A stretch of DNA of 51,509 nt from Gemmatimonadaceae bacterium (GCA_019745365.1 JAIETI010000001.1:1-51509); one strand, 5' to 3'; counted from the first letter of the stretch, positions 8,614 to 17,344 are shown. Translations and numbers: made by a program. Notes: generated from the sequence alone by a model not told the origin.

Positions 8614-10079
8614 GCGGCGCCCATCAGCTCACGCACGATCGCTGCCTCGTCGAAGGGGAGTTTCGTCGTGCCACGGATCTGGTAGTCCTCGTGTCCCTTC
8701 CCCGCGAGGAGGACCACGTCGCGCGCTGGGTCCGCCATCGCGATCGCCGCTGCGATCGCAGCACGGCGATCCTCGATGCGCGTGTAGCGCCTGTCGGGGA
8801 TGACGGCGCAGATCTGATCCAGGATGCGTTCCGGATCCTCGGTGCGGGGATTGTCGCTGGTGACGACGATCGCATCCGCGAACTGATGCGCGATCGCTCC
8901 CATCATCGGGCGCTTGCCAGGGTCACGATCTCCCCCACAGCCGAAGAGTGCGATCAGTCGCCCCGGGGTGAACGGTCGGAGCGCGAGCAGCGCACGTTCG
9001 AGCGCGTCGGGGGTGTGGGCGTAGTCGCGGAGCACGGTCGGGTGTTCGCCGATGATTTCGAGACGCCCGGGGACCTGCGGCAGCGTCGCGAGGCGCGCCG
9101 CGACCGTCGCCGGCGCTACGCCGACACTGATCGCCGCAGCCGCCGCCCCCACCGCATTGATCACATTGAAGTCCCCGATCAACGGGAGCGTCACGGGGTA
9201 GCTCGCACCCGACGCGTGTAGCACCCACGCGCTCCCGCGCGGGGTGAAGGCCACCTCTGCCGCACGCACATCGGCGGCGGGGTTCTCGCTCGCAAAGCGG
9301 AGCGACCGCGACGCGGGCGGGAGCGCATCCCACGCACGGTCATCGGCGTTCACCACCGCCACGCCATCCGCGGCGAGCGCGTCGATGAGCAAGGCCTTCG
9401 CCGCGAAGTACGCCTCCATCGTGCCGTGATAGTCCAGATGGTCGCGCGTCAGATTCGTGAACACCCCCGCCGCGAAGGCGATGCCGTCCACGCGCCCCTG
9501 ATGCAGCGCATGCGACGAGACCTCCATCGCCACGCGCCGCGCACCCGCGTCCACCAGCGCGCGGAGCACCCGCTGCAACTCGATCGGCCCGGGCGTGGTG
9601 AGTCCGCTCCCACCATCAAGCGGCACTCCGGCACTCCCGATCAGCACGCCGAGCGTGCCGATGCTCGCGGCCGGCGCCTCCGGTGCATCGAGCAGATGGC
9701 GCAGCATGCCGACGGTCGTGGTCTTCCCGTTCGTCCCGGTGACACCGAGGAGCGTGAGCGCGCGCGCGGGGTGCGCGTAGAACCCAGCCGCAGCGATCGG
9801 GGCGGCGCGCCGCGCATCGGGGACGATGATCGCCGGCAGCGTCGTGCGCGTCGCATCCTCGACGATCACCATCGCCGCGCCCGCCCGCTCTGCGCTCGCG
9901 AGGTGATCGTGCCCATCGGCGCGGGTGCCGCGGACGGCGATGAACACCCCGCCCGGCACCACCGCGCGGCTGTCATCGGTGATCCCCGTGATCTGCGTGG
10001 GAAGCGTGCCGCGCTCCGTGAGCCCGACACCCGCCCCACGGAGTGCCGCCCGAAGCTGGTCGAGCGGCACCATCGTCAT
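8610..10079 (-). CDS. murE: MurE, UDP-MurNAc-tripeptide synthetase (meso-DAP type)
   Basis: 489-residue Mur ligase adding the third amino acid. TDDSRAVVPGGVFIAVRG, the ATP loop GVTGTNGKTTTVGML, NLTRDHLDYHGTM and RDYAHTPDALERAL are all present. The amino-acid selecting loop reads TSDNPRTEDP; DNPR is the meso-diaminopimelate form, so the wall is predicted to be DAP-type. The start overlaps the ftsI stop (ATGA). Confidence 0.97.
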   Translation of the reverse strand: MTMVPLDQLRAALRGAGVGLTERGTLPTQITGITDDSRAVVPGGVFIAVRGTRADGHDHLASAERAGAAMVIVEDATRTTLPAIIVPDARRAAPIAAAGFYAHPARALTLLGVTGTNGKTTTVGMLRHLLDAPEAPAASIGTLGVLIGSAGVPLDGGSGLTTPGPIELQRVLRALVDAGARRVAMEVSSHALHQGRVDGIAFAAGVFTNLTRDHLDYHGTMEAYFAAKALLIDALAADGVAVVNADDRAWDALPPASRSLRFASENPAADVRAAEVAFTPRGSAWVLHASGASYPVTLPLIGDFNVINAVGAAAAAISVGVAPATVAARLATLPQVPGRLEIIGEHPTVLRDYAHTPDALERALLALRPFTPGRLIALFGCGGDRDPGKRPMMGAIAHQFADAIVVTSDNPRTEDPERILDQICAVIPDRRYTRIEDRRAAIAAAIAMADPARDVVLLAGKGHEDYQIRGTTKLPFDEAAIVRELMGAA

Positions 10080-12100
10080 GGCCGTTCTCCGACGCGGACG
10101 AGCGATCCTGCCGCGGCGGTTGCCCCGGCGACGGGGATGCTTCCCGCGAGCGCGGGCACGAATGCAACGCGGAACCCGGCGCGATGCAGCGCACGCGTCG
10201 CCTCGCGCGCGCTCAGGCCGGCCACATCGGGCACCGTGCGAGCAGACACCACGCGCGCGGGCGTGCTCCGCGGCCCGCCGAGCGAGATGACGAAGGGCAC
10301 GCTCGCCGCAGCCTCGCTCACGGTCACGGTCTCGGGGACCGGTGTGGCCGGGATCGCGGCGGTCGGCGCGGCGGCAGCCACCATCGCACTGCGCGGTGTG
10401 GCCGCACGCGCGAGCGCGCCGCGATCGAGCGCGGCATCGCGCGCCGCGATGGCGGCCTCGAGCACCACGCGCGAGACCGGCGCGGCGGTCTTACCGCCGA
10501 AGTACACCCCGCGCGGATCATCGAGCTTCACGAGGAGCACGTACAGCGGCTTGTCCGCCGGGAAGAGTCCGACGAACGACGCTGTATAGCTCCCCTTGGC
10601 ATAGCCGCCATGGCCATTCGCCCGGCGCGCCGTTCCGGTCTTACCGGCGAGATCGTAGCCGTTCAGATGCATCCCCGCGGCGGTGCCACTATCGACCACG
10701 CCCTTCAGCATCGAGCGCAACTCCGCGGCCGCGGCCTCACTCATCACGCGCCGCAACACGCGCGGCGCATGGCGCCACTGCACCGCGCCCTTGGCGTCGC
10801 GCACCTCGCGCACGAGCGCCGGCTGCATCAACCGTCCCCCATTCGCGATCGCGCCGTACGCGGCCGCGAGCTGCAACGGCGTCACCGCGAGTTCGTAGCC
10901 CATCGCGAGCGAGGCCGGTGACTGCGCCGACCAGCGTGCCGGCACTGCGAGACTCCCATTCGACTCCGACGGATAGGGCACGCCAGTCGCGACCCCAAAG
11001 CCGAGGTCGCGCAGCATCTCGAACTGCTCGCGCGACGACATGCGCGACGCGAACTGCACGATGCCGATGTTGCTCGAGTTGCGGATCACCTCGTCGAGCG
11101 CCATGCGCGGCGCCTTGTGCTCATCGGTGATGGTCCGCCCATTGAGCGTCCACTTCCCGTTGAAGGTCGGCACCACATCCGACGCTTTCGCGCGCCCATG
11201 ATCGACGAGCCATCCAGCCACGAAGGGCTTGAGCGTCGAGCCCGGCTCGAACGGTTCGGTGATCGCCGTCGCCGAGGTCGCAAGTCCGGCCGCGCGGCGC
11301 GTCGCCATCGCGCGCACCTCGCCCGTGGCGGGATCGAGCACCACGATGTCGCCGCCACTCGCCCCCATCCGCTCCACCGCATCGCCGAGCGCGCGCTCGG
11401 CGATCTCCTGCAACGATCGGTTCAGGGTGAGCACGACCGTGTGCCCCGGGCGTGCAGCGGTCCCCTCGACTTCTGGCGAGGCGAACTGCCGACCACGCTT
11501 GTCCTTCACCTGTGCGGTGCGCCCCTCGACACCGGTAAGCACGCCATCGAGCGCGAGCTCGAGCCCATCGAGCGGACGGTTCGCCGCATCCGTGCGGCCG
11601 AGCAGGCGACGAAGCCCTTCACTGCCTGGCGGGACGCGCTCGAGCACAGGGGTGGTGCGCACGCCGGGGAGCGCGATCGCCTCCGCCACCTCGGTGGGGA
11701 GGAAGCGCCCGGGGATCTCGACCCAGGGCACGAGCGTATCGACCGCGCGTGCGACGACGGCGCTCGGGACCCCCGCCGCGGTCAGCGAACGGCGCAGCGT
11801 CGTGAGGCGCGCCAACTGCGTCGCGGAGCGCGGCTGCTTCGGGTCGCCCGGGCCGAGCACCTCGCGCGCCGAGAGCTTGAGGCGCATGAGCTGCCGCGTC
11901 TCCACCAGCATCGCGCCGGAGGCATCGAGGATCGCGCCGCGCGGCGCAGGGAGCGGCGCATCAGCGCGCTGGCGCTTGGCCGCGCGGGCGACCCAGCTCT
12001 CGTGTTGCACCAGCTGCACCTGGGCGGCCTTCACCACGAGCGCCACTGCAAAGCAGAGCAGCGCACCGTGGATGATCGCAGGCCGACTAGGGTTTGGCAT
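10076..12100 (-). CDS. ftsI: FtsI/PBP3-type septal transpeptidase with C-terminal PASTA domain
   Basis: 674-residue class B penicillin-binding protein with one N-terminal membrane anchor (about 8-26). The transpeptidase motifs are S288-T-L-K291, S342-S-N344 and K487-T-G-T490, all intact. Residues about 600-674 resemble a single PASTA repeat (RTVPDVAGLSAREATRAL, then VAGATAAAGSLVRV). PASTA domains are uncommon on Gram-negative FtsI and are usual in Firmicutes and Actinobacteria. The start overlaps the ftsL end by 14 nt. It crosslinks septal peptidoglycan with FtsW. Confidence 0.95.
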   Translation of the reverse strand: MPNPSRPAIIHGALLCFAVALVVKAAQVQLVQHESWVARAAKRQRADAPLPAPRGAILDASGAMLVETRQLMRLKLSAREVLGPGDPKQPRSATQLARLTTLRRSLTAAGVPSAVVARAVDTLVPWVEIPGRFLPTEVAEAIALPGVRTTPVLERVPPGSEGLRRLLGRTDAANRPLDGLELALDGVLTGVEGRTAQVKDKRGRQFASPEVEGTAARPGHTVVLTLNRSLQEIAERALGDAVERMGASGGDIVVLDPATGEVRAMATRRAAGLATSATAITEPFEPGSTLKPFVAGWLVDHGRAKASDVVPTFNGKWTLNGRTITDEHKAPRMALDEVIRNSSNIGIVQFASRMSSREQFEMLRDLGFGVATGVPYPSESNGSLAVPARWSAQSPASLAMGYELAVTPLQLAAAYGAIANGGRLMQPALVREVRDAKGAVQWRHAPRVLRRVMSEAAAAELRSMLKGVVDSGTAAGMHLNGYDLAGKTGTARRANGHGGYAKGSYTASFVGLFPADKPLYVLLVKLDDPRGVYFGGKTAAPVSRVVLEAAIAARDAALDRGALARAATPRSAMVAAAAPTAAIPATPVPETVTVSEAAASVPFVISLGGPRSTPARVVSARTVPDVAGLSAREATRALHRAGFRVAFVPALAGSIPVAGATAAAGSLVRVGERP

Positions 12101-12368
12101 TCGGGACGGGGAGGAGGATCACTTGCGAGTCGGCTGGCACACGCATCCCGAGTCGCTCCTCGGCGATGCGCCCCAACCGACCACGACTGGTCGCGTCACG
12201 GATGTCGCCTTCGAGCTTGGCGCGCTGCGCTTCGAGCGCGGCACGCTGCTGCTCCAGACGCGTGGTCTCACGCGCGCGCGCGACCCCGTGACTCCGCCTC
12301 CATATGACGCCCGTGGCCACCAGGACGAAACCGAGGAGGAGCGCCCCCACCACCGTGCGCCCACGCAC
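12087..12368 (-). CDS. ftsL: FtsL-like divisome protein
   Basis: 93-residue single-pass membrane protein between rsmH and ftsI, the canonical ftsL slot. A membrane segment (TVVGALLLGFVLVATGVIW) is followed by a predicted coiled coil rich in Arg, Glu and Gln. The end has the FtsL/DivIC-like turn RIAEERLGMRVPADSQVI. I chose the GTG that overlaps the rsmH stop (TAGTG, start at 12368); a longer in-frame reading would overlap rsmH by about 170 nt. Assignment rests on position, topology and the terminal motif, since FtsL sequences diverge strongly. Confidence 0.85.
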   Translation of the reverse strand: MRGRTVVGALLLGFVLVATGVIWRRSHGVARARETTRLEQQRAALEAQRAKLEGDIRDATSRGRLGRIAEERLGMRVPADSQVILLPVPNAKP

Positions 12369-13309
12369 TACGCGGCCCCGGCCCGGCGGAACACCCGGAG
12401 ATGCGCGCTCCGAGCCCGCGGATTGGCCGCGATCTCCTCCTCGGAAGCGAGGATCGGCTTGCGGGTGACGAGCACGCCAAGCGCCCGGCCGCGGCAGGTA
12501 CAGACCGGTTGCGCCGGGGGGCAGATGCACGCGGTGCTCCACTCACGGAAGGCGTGCTTCACGAGCCGATCCTCCCCGGAGTGATACGCGATCACCGCGA
12601 AGACGCCGTCGGGGTGCAAACGGTCACGCAGTGCGGGGAGCGCGCGGGCCAGGCCGTCGAGTTCGTCGTTCACGGCGATGCGCACGGCTTGGAAGAGTCG
12701 GGCGAAGTCGCTCGGGCCACTGCGTGGGCCGAGCGTCGCGCGGATCGCGCCCACCAGATCGTCCGCGGTGGCGAAAGGACGGTGCTCGCGGCGCCGGACG
12801 ATCTCACGCGCCATGCGCCCCGCCTTGGGCTCGTCCCCGTACTCCCGGAGTGCCTGTGTCAGCTCGCGCTCCTCACGCTCATTGAGCCACTCGGCGGCCG
12901 TCAGCCCATCCGACTCCATCCGCATGTCGAGCGGTGCGCCCTCGCGAAAGGAGAAGCCGCGCGTGTCATCGTCGAGCTGATGCGACGAGACGCCGAGGTC
13001 GAGGAGGATCCCATGAAAGCGGCGCGAGGGCTCGAGCGCCGCGTCGGCGTCGGCGTAGTTCGCGGCGAGGGTGTCGAAGCGCCCGGCGGCGATCTCGTCG
13101 GCGAGCCGCGCACGGGCCTGCACGATCGCGCGCGGATCACGGTCGACGCCGAGCACGGTGGCGCCACTCTCGAGGAACGCGGCGCTGTGCCCGCCCCCTC
13201 CGAGCGTGCCGTCGAGCACGGTGCGGTCCGCGCCGCCGAGGAGCGCGACGAGTTCACGCGCGAGCACGGGCGCGTGATACGTGGTGGCGAAGGCGAGCGG
13301 ATCGGACAC
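12368..13309 (-). CDS. rsmH: RsmH (MraW), 16S rRNA m4C1402 methyltransferase
   Basis: 313-residue SAM-dependent methyltransferase acting on C1402 of 16S rRNA. TYHAPVLARELVALL, the SAM loop LDGTLGGGGHSAAFL, LDLGVSSHQLDDDTRGFS, LFQAVRIAVNDEL and IAYHSGEDRLVKHAF are all RsmH signatures. The GTG at 13307-13309 is chosen because it places the protein at family length. It begins only 12 nt after a perfect terminator hairpin, leaving essentially no leader. No mraZ lies upstream, where it usually starts the dcw cluster. Confidence 0.95.
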   Translation of the reverse strand: MSDPLAFATTYHAPVLARELVALLGGADRTVLDGTLGGGGHSAAFLESGATVLGVDRDPRAIVQARARLADEIAAGRFDTLAANYADADAALEPSRRFHGILLDLGVSSHQLDDDTRGFSFREGAPLDMRMESDGLTAAEWLNEREERELTQALREYGDEPKAGRMAREIVRRREHRPFATADDLVGAIRATLGPRSGPSDFARLFQAVRIAVNDELDGLARALPALRDRLHPDGVFAVIAYHSGEDRLVKHAFREWSTACICPPAQPVCTCRGRALGVLVTRKPILASEEEIAANPRARSAHLRVFRRAGAA

Positions 13310-13321
13310 GCCTGTAAAATA

Positions 13322-13352
13322 CGACGGGCCCACTCGGAGAGTGGGCCCGTCG
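13322..13352 (-). terminator. Perfect 14-bp hairpin terminator
   Basis: CGACGGGCCCACTC and its exact complement flank a 3-nt loop, 18 nt beyond the stop of the upstream exported TPR gene. On the minus strand the stem is followed by TATTTTA, the U-rich tail of an intrinsic terminator. The rsmH start codon lies 12 nt further on. Confidence 0.85.
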
Positions 13353-13370
13353 CTGATCCGGAGGGAACGA

Positions 13371-15080
13371 CTACTTACAGAACGCCTTCGTCCGCTGCTC
13401 GATCGCCGGCGCCAGCTGCCCAAGCGCGGGCATCATCTTACCGACCAGATCCGGCTGCGCACGACCACCGCGTGGCAACGACACGCCCGCGATGCCGAGG
13501 TACTCCTGAGCGATCTTCGCGGCGTCGCACGACTTCTTGGCATCGGCGTCGGAGAGCGCGGCCAGTGCGATCTGGATCGACGAGGCACCGATGAAGAAGT
13601 GCGACGTCGACTTCGCGCCATCATCCTTGGCGATCGAGTCCGCGTAGTACGCCATCGGGAAGACCTTCTTGTAGTCGTCGATCGACTTGCTCGCCTGCGC
13701 GGCGCGGAAGGTCTTGTTCGAGAGCGAGTTCACGACCTGCGCGACCTGCGTGGGATCGCCACCGGCCACCTGCGCCGCGCGTGCGTACTTGAACGCCTCT
13801 TCCATCTGGTTCGCATCGGCGAGCATCAGCGCAAGCTGCAACGGCGACGACGAGTTCTTGGTGTCGATCTCGATTGCCTTCTTGAACGACTCGATCGCCG
13901 GCCCGGTCTGCCCCGAGTTCTTCTCCAGCTGCCCACGGATCGTCCAGAGCTCAGCATCCTTCGGGAACTTGGCCGTCCCCTTCGCGGCCGCCTCAGCACC
14001 CTTGGCGAAGTTGCTGTCGAGCGCGTAGGTCGAGGCGAGCTTCTTGAAGAACTGCAGATCGGCAAGCGAGGTATCCATCGACACCATCTCCTCGCCCACC
14101 TTCACCGCGCGCTTGTAGTCCTTCGACGCGCCGAGCACCAGCCAGAACGCCTTCACGAGCCCGATGTCGCTCGGATTCTCCTCGACCGCCTTGGAGATGA
14201 TCGGGAGCGCCTTGTCGGCCTTCCCCGACTGCGTGAGCTCGTACACGATCTGCTCCTGCAACCGCGCGTTGGTCGGGTCGCTGGCGAGCAGTTCGGTGAG
14301 GACCTCGACCTTCTTGTCAATGTTCCCCGTCTTGCCGTAGGCGTCAGCCGCCGCGACGAGCGCCTTCTTGCTGCGCGGGTCGATCTTGAGGATCTCATCG
14401 ACGGTCGCGAGGATCGCCTCGCTCGGCTTGCCGGCGCGCACGTACGCGTTCAACTCGCAGATGCGGGTGAGCGTGGCGCGCGGGTAGAGCGTCACGCCGC
14501 CCTTGGCCGCGAGCACCGCCGCGTCCCACTTCTGCTCACGCCCCGCCTGCGTGCACGACTTCTCCGCCGCGAGCTGCTTGCGCGCTTCCTGAAGGTCGCG
14601 CGAGAGCGCGGCGGCGGCGCGATCGAGCTTCTCCCCTTCGGCCACGGCGAGCGGCTGCACCAGCTCGGCGTCGCGCATCAATACCAGACGCGCTTCGAGC
14701 TTGAAGCCCGTCGCCGTCTTCGTCACGGTCCCTTCGATGTACTCGTCGGCGCGGAACTGCTTCGCGAGCGCGTTCACATCCGTCGGCGCGAGTGCTTCGT
14801 CCGACGGATAGCCCGCGCCCTCGAGCGCCTTCACCACGTCGGCGCGCGGCAGTACCCAGAGGGCACGGAACGGGATGTCGGCACTGAGGCGGCTGATCAC
14901 CGCTTCGGCGGTCTGCCCGGCAAGCTTCTTGTCCGTCGTCTTGAACGTCGCGACGAGCATCCGCGGCGCATCGGGGTTCGGGACGCGGACTATCTGCGCG
15001 CCGAGCACCATCGGGAGGACACTGACGGCGGTGAGTGCCGTCGCCATCGAGAAGCGGATGCGGTGTTGCCGAGCCATCAC
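13371..15080 (-). CDS. Exported TPR protein with CsgG/TolB-like N-terminal domain
   Basis: 569 residues. A signal peptide covers about 1-28, ending near VLGAQ. Residues about 30-140 resemble the CsgG/TolB-N type periplasmic fold: a strand MLVATFKTTD, a region on recruiting paralogous L-A-xx-F-x-AD-Y-I-E-G, then TATGFKLEARLVL. Residues about 165-480 are degenerate tetratricopeptide repeats, clearest around TIRGQLEKNSGQTGPAIESF. GGAGG lies before adjacent GTG (15080) and ATG (15077) candidates. It is followed by a strong terminator, so it forms the end of a transcript. Function is unknown; a periplasmic protein-protein scaffold is likely. Confidence 0.85.
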   Translation of the reverse strand: MMARQHRIRFSMATALTAVSVLPMVLGAQIVRVPNPDAPRMLVATFKTTDKKLAGQTAEAVISRLSADIPFRALWVLPRADVVKALEGAGYPSDEALAPTDVNALAKQFRADEYIEGTVTKTATGFKLEARLVLMRDAELVQPLAVAEGEKLDRAAAALSRDLQEARKQLAAEKSCTQAGREQKWDAAVLAAKGGVTLYPRATLTRICELNAYVRAGKPSEAILATVDEILKIDPRSKKALVAAADAYGKTGNIDKKVEVLTELLASDPTNARLQEQIVYELTQSGKADKALPIISKAVEENPSDIGLVKAFWLVLGASKDYKRAVKVGEEMVSMDTSLADLQFFKKLASTYALDSNFAKGAEAAAKGTAKFPKDAELWTIRGQLEKNSGQTGPAIESFKKAIEIDTKNSSSPLQLALMLADANQMEEAFKYARAAQVAGGDPTQVAQVVNSLSNKTFRAAQASKSIDDYKKVFPMAYYADSIAKDDGAKSTSHFFIGASSIQIALAALSDADAKKSCDAAKIAQEYLGIAGVSLPRGGRAQPDLVGKMMPALGQLAPAIEQRTKAFCK

Positions 15081-15152
15081 GGAACTTCCTCCTCAAGAGT
15101 CGCGGCGTCACCAGACGCTGCGGGGTCGTGCTGCAAGAGATGCCACCGTCAG

Positions 15153-15226
15153 TGGGCGAAGAGGGACTCGAACCCCCGACACCCTGCGTGTAAGGCAGGT
15201 GCTCTAACCAGCTGAGCTATTCGCCC
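15153..15226 (-). tRNA. tRNA-Val (anticodon TAC)
   Basis: 74-nt cloverleaf. The acceptor GGGCGAA pairs with TTCGCCC, the D stem is GCTC/GAGC, and the anticodon stem CCTGC/GCAGG carries loop CTTACAC (anticodon TAC). The T arm has one G-U pair and loop TTCGAGT, and the discriminator is A. CCA is not encoded. The 5' end lies one base after the stop codon of the 57-codon ORF, so both should be on one transcript. Confidence 0.96.
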
Positions 15227-15227
15227 A

Positions 15228-15401
15228 TCAACCTTTCATGATCGCCAAGGGGATGAGCACGCAGTACCCGATCGTGAGGAGGATCGGCGCCAACGTGTCG
15301 CCACCTCTCCAAAGATCGGCGTACCCTGCGAGTAGGGTGATCGCCGACGCCCCCCACCAGAGGAGTGCGCGCGAACCCGGTGCCTGCGTCGTATCTGCCA
15401 T
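15228..15401 (-). CDS. 57-residue putative membrane protein upstream of tRNA-Val
   Basis: Short ORF with two hydrophobic segments, ALLWWGASAITLLAG and ILLTIGYCVLIPLAI, separated by a charged turn (DLWRGGDTL). It ends in IMKG. It is bounded by a strong promoter whose -10 lies only 9 bp before the ATG, and by the tRNA-Val gene one base after its stop. There is no clear Shine-Dalgarno, so translation may be leaderless. The balanced two-helix pattern argues for a real small protein. Function is unknown. Confidence 0.75.
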   Translation of the reverse strand: MADTTQAPGSRALLWWGASAITLLAGYADLWRGGDTLAPILLTIGYCVLIPLAIMKG

Positions 15402-15410
15402 AGAGACGGG

Positions 15411-15439
15411 ATGTTAGACCCCTTCCGAGGGGGTGTCAA
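15411..15439 (-). promoter_or_regulatory. Strong sigma70-type promoter for small ORF and tRNA-Val
   Basis: On the minus strand TTGACA (15434-15439) and TAACAT (15411-15416) are separated by exactly 17 bp. Transcription should start within a few bases of the ATG at 15401. This is the best consensus promoter in the window and fits a stable RNA gene. Confidence 0.8.
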
Positions 15440-15483
15440 GCAACGTAGAAAGCCCTCACCGATTCGTCATCCAGACCTAATCT

Positions 15484-16479
15484 TCAGGGGGTAGCGGAGG
15501 GCCCCTCCGGTGGCGATAGACCGCCCTCCCCCTCCCCATCTGCTACCCCGAGGAGTGCCGCGAGTGCCGATTCCCGATCCCGGCGCTCCTGCTCGGCCTC
15601 GGCCATGCGCATGGCCTCCAGACGGCGGCGGTCGCGGCGGCGGCGCTCGACCCAGGCGGGGAGCAACACGAGCAGCAGGAGGACGGCGCCCACGGAGAGA
15701 TCCGCAACCAGCGCGAGCGCGCCGAACCGACGGCGAACGATCCCTCGCCAACGGTCCTCGAAGGCCGTCGCCGTCATCCCGTACGCGCGCCGGATCGCGG
15801 GATCGAGCCGCCCCTCGGCGCGCCAGTACGTGAACAGGAGTTCGAGCCCGCGATTCGGGTCGAGCCGCTGCAGCTCCGCCACCGCGGTGCGGGCCAAGGC
15901 GTACGCGGTCGCAGCCTCCTCGCCGCCACCGCCGAACATCCGCTCGACGCCACTCAACTCCGGCACACCGCGCCACACCAGAGCGACGTTGGTCGCGAGC
16001 AGTTCATCGCGTGCTCCCTCACCCGCCGCGACGCTCGCGTACCCCTCATCGAACCAGCGGGGGATCGTCGCGTCCCCGAGCGCTTCCCGGAGCGCGAGAT
16101 GTGCGAGCTCATGCCGCAGCACCGCGAGGGGGTCGCCCGCATCACTCCCGGCCGAGGAGCCCTGCATCACGATCCGCTGCTCGTCGGGGAAGGCGATGGC
16201 ACTCCCCCACTCGGGCGCACCCGCACCCACCCACCGTCGGAACGTCGCGGCGTCAGGCGCGACGAGGATCAGCACGTTGCGCTGCAGCGGCCTCAGCCCG
16301 GGAAACGGTGCGGTGGTCGCCGCGGTGCGCGCGAGCGCCGCGGCAAGACGCGCGTCGCGAGCGGCCGCGCGCACGGTGACGCGCCCCTCGACGACGCGGA
16401 TCAGCGTGTCTGGCGCTTGGGCGCGCGCCGACGCACGCAGACCAAGCGTGAGCAGGAGCGCGACGATCGCGGCCCTCAC
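15484..16479 (-). CDS. Membrane-anchored gluzincin peptidase (peptidase MA-like)
   Basis: 331 residues. A signal peptide (about 1-20, ending ASARA-Q) is followed by a metallopeptidase domain with H123-E-L-A-H127 and the downstream glutamate E145 in RWFDEGYAS, the gluzincin layout. A membrane helix covers about 255-276 and is followed by a basic, charged cytoplasmic tail, so the catalytic domain is predicted to be periplasmic. The GTG start at 16477-16479 lies 4 nt after the TPR gene stop. It is the last gene of the chemosensory run. The substrate is unknown. Confidence 0.85.
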   Translation of the reverse strand: MRAAIVALLLTLGLRASARAQAPDTLIRVVEGRVTVRAAARDARLAAALARTAATTAPFPGLRPLQRNVLILVAPDAATFRRWVGAGAPEWGSAIAFPDEQRIVMQGSSAGSDAGDPLAVLRHELAHLALREALGDATIPRWFDEGYASVAAGEGARDELLATNVALVWRGVPELSGVERMFGGGGEEAATAYALARTAVAELQRLDPNRGLELLFTYWRAEGRLDPAIRRAYGMTATAFEDRWRGIVRRRFGALALVADLSVGAVLLLLVLLPAWVERRRRDRRRLEAMRMAEAEQERRDRESALAALLGVADGEGEGGLSPPEGPSATP

Positions 16480-16483
16480 GCGC

Positions 16484-17344
16484 TCATCCGCGCGGCGGTG
16501 CGCCTCCCGCCTCGACCGTGGCCAGGATCTCGGCGCAGCGCTTTCCCCACGGATTGAACTTGTTCGTCTGGAACCCGGTGGTCCACGCCGCCTTGGCCGC
16601 GTCGAACTCGTCGTTGAACCAGTGCGCGCGCCCCATCTCATAGTACGCTTCGATGAGATTCGGCCCGAGCACGAGTGTCTTCTGGAAGAAGGTCTGCGCG
16701 TCCTCGTACATCTCACGCTCGAGGTACACGAGCCCGAGGTAGAAGTGCGCGTAGAGGGTGGCCTTCTTGTCGTTGTCGAGGCGGATCGCCTTGGAGAGAT
16801 GCTCGATCGCCTCGCCGAAGATCCGCTTCTTCAGACAGATGTAGCCCACGTTGATCCGCGCGAGCGCGTTGGCGGGCTCGCGCATCAGCACCTTCTGGAA
16901 GTTCATAAGCGCGTCGTCGTACTTCTCCTGGAGCATCTGTGCCCAGCCGAGGAGCGCCTCCGCCTGCGGATCGTTCGGACTCAGCTCGAGGGCACGGTTG
17001 AGCGACGCTTCCGCGCCTTCGTGATCGCCCAAGGAGAGGCGACTCCATCCCTTCTCGATGAAGGTCGAGGCACCGATGTGGTCGGCGTGCACCACGGGTC
17101 GGTCGGCGACGAACTGCGGCGCGGCGGTCGCATCGGCGGCCTGCTGCGCCTTCCACTTGTCCACCAACGACTTCACGTCATCGCGCAACGTGCTCGCCTC
17201 GGTGACGAGCTGTTCGAGCGACTTGAAGAGCGTGATGATCTCGCCCTTGAGCGCCTGTCGCTCGGCAGCGGGCAGGGCGGCGTCGAGCCGTCGATCGATG
17301 TCGGCGAAGGTAGCGCGGTGAGCCGCGAGGAGCGTGTCAGGCAT
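16484..17344 (-). CDS. Cytoplasmic TPR protein of the chemosensory cluster
   Basis: 286 residues without signal or membrane segment. Residues 1-75 are charged and helical, probably coiled coil. From about 95 onward there are five or six TPR units, for example GWSRLSLGDHEGAEASLNRA and ALMNFQKVLMREPANALAR. The start overlaps the cheW stop by 8 nt, placing it firmly in the Che operon. It is likely a scaffold for signalling components; the partner is not evident. Confidence 0.85.
   Translation of the reverse strand: MPDTLLAAHRATFADIDRRLDAALPAAERQALKGEIITLFKSLEQLVTEASTLRDDVKSLVDKWKAQQAADATAAPQFVADRPVVHADHIGASTFIEKGWSRLSLGDHEGAEASLNRALELSPNDPQAEALLGWAQMLQEKYDDALMNFQKVLMREPANALARINVGYICLKKRIFGEAIEHLSKAIRLDNDKKATLYAHFYLGLVYLEREMYEDAQTFFQKTLVLGPNLIEAYYEMGRAHWFNDEFDAAKAAWTTGFQTNKFNPWGKRCAEILATVEAGGAPPRG

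Noticed and set aside
15102-15121. Hairpin between tRNA-Val and the exported TPR gene as a terminator
   Set aside because: Eight-base stem with one G-T pair and no U tract, so too weak to call.
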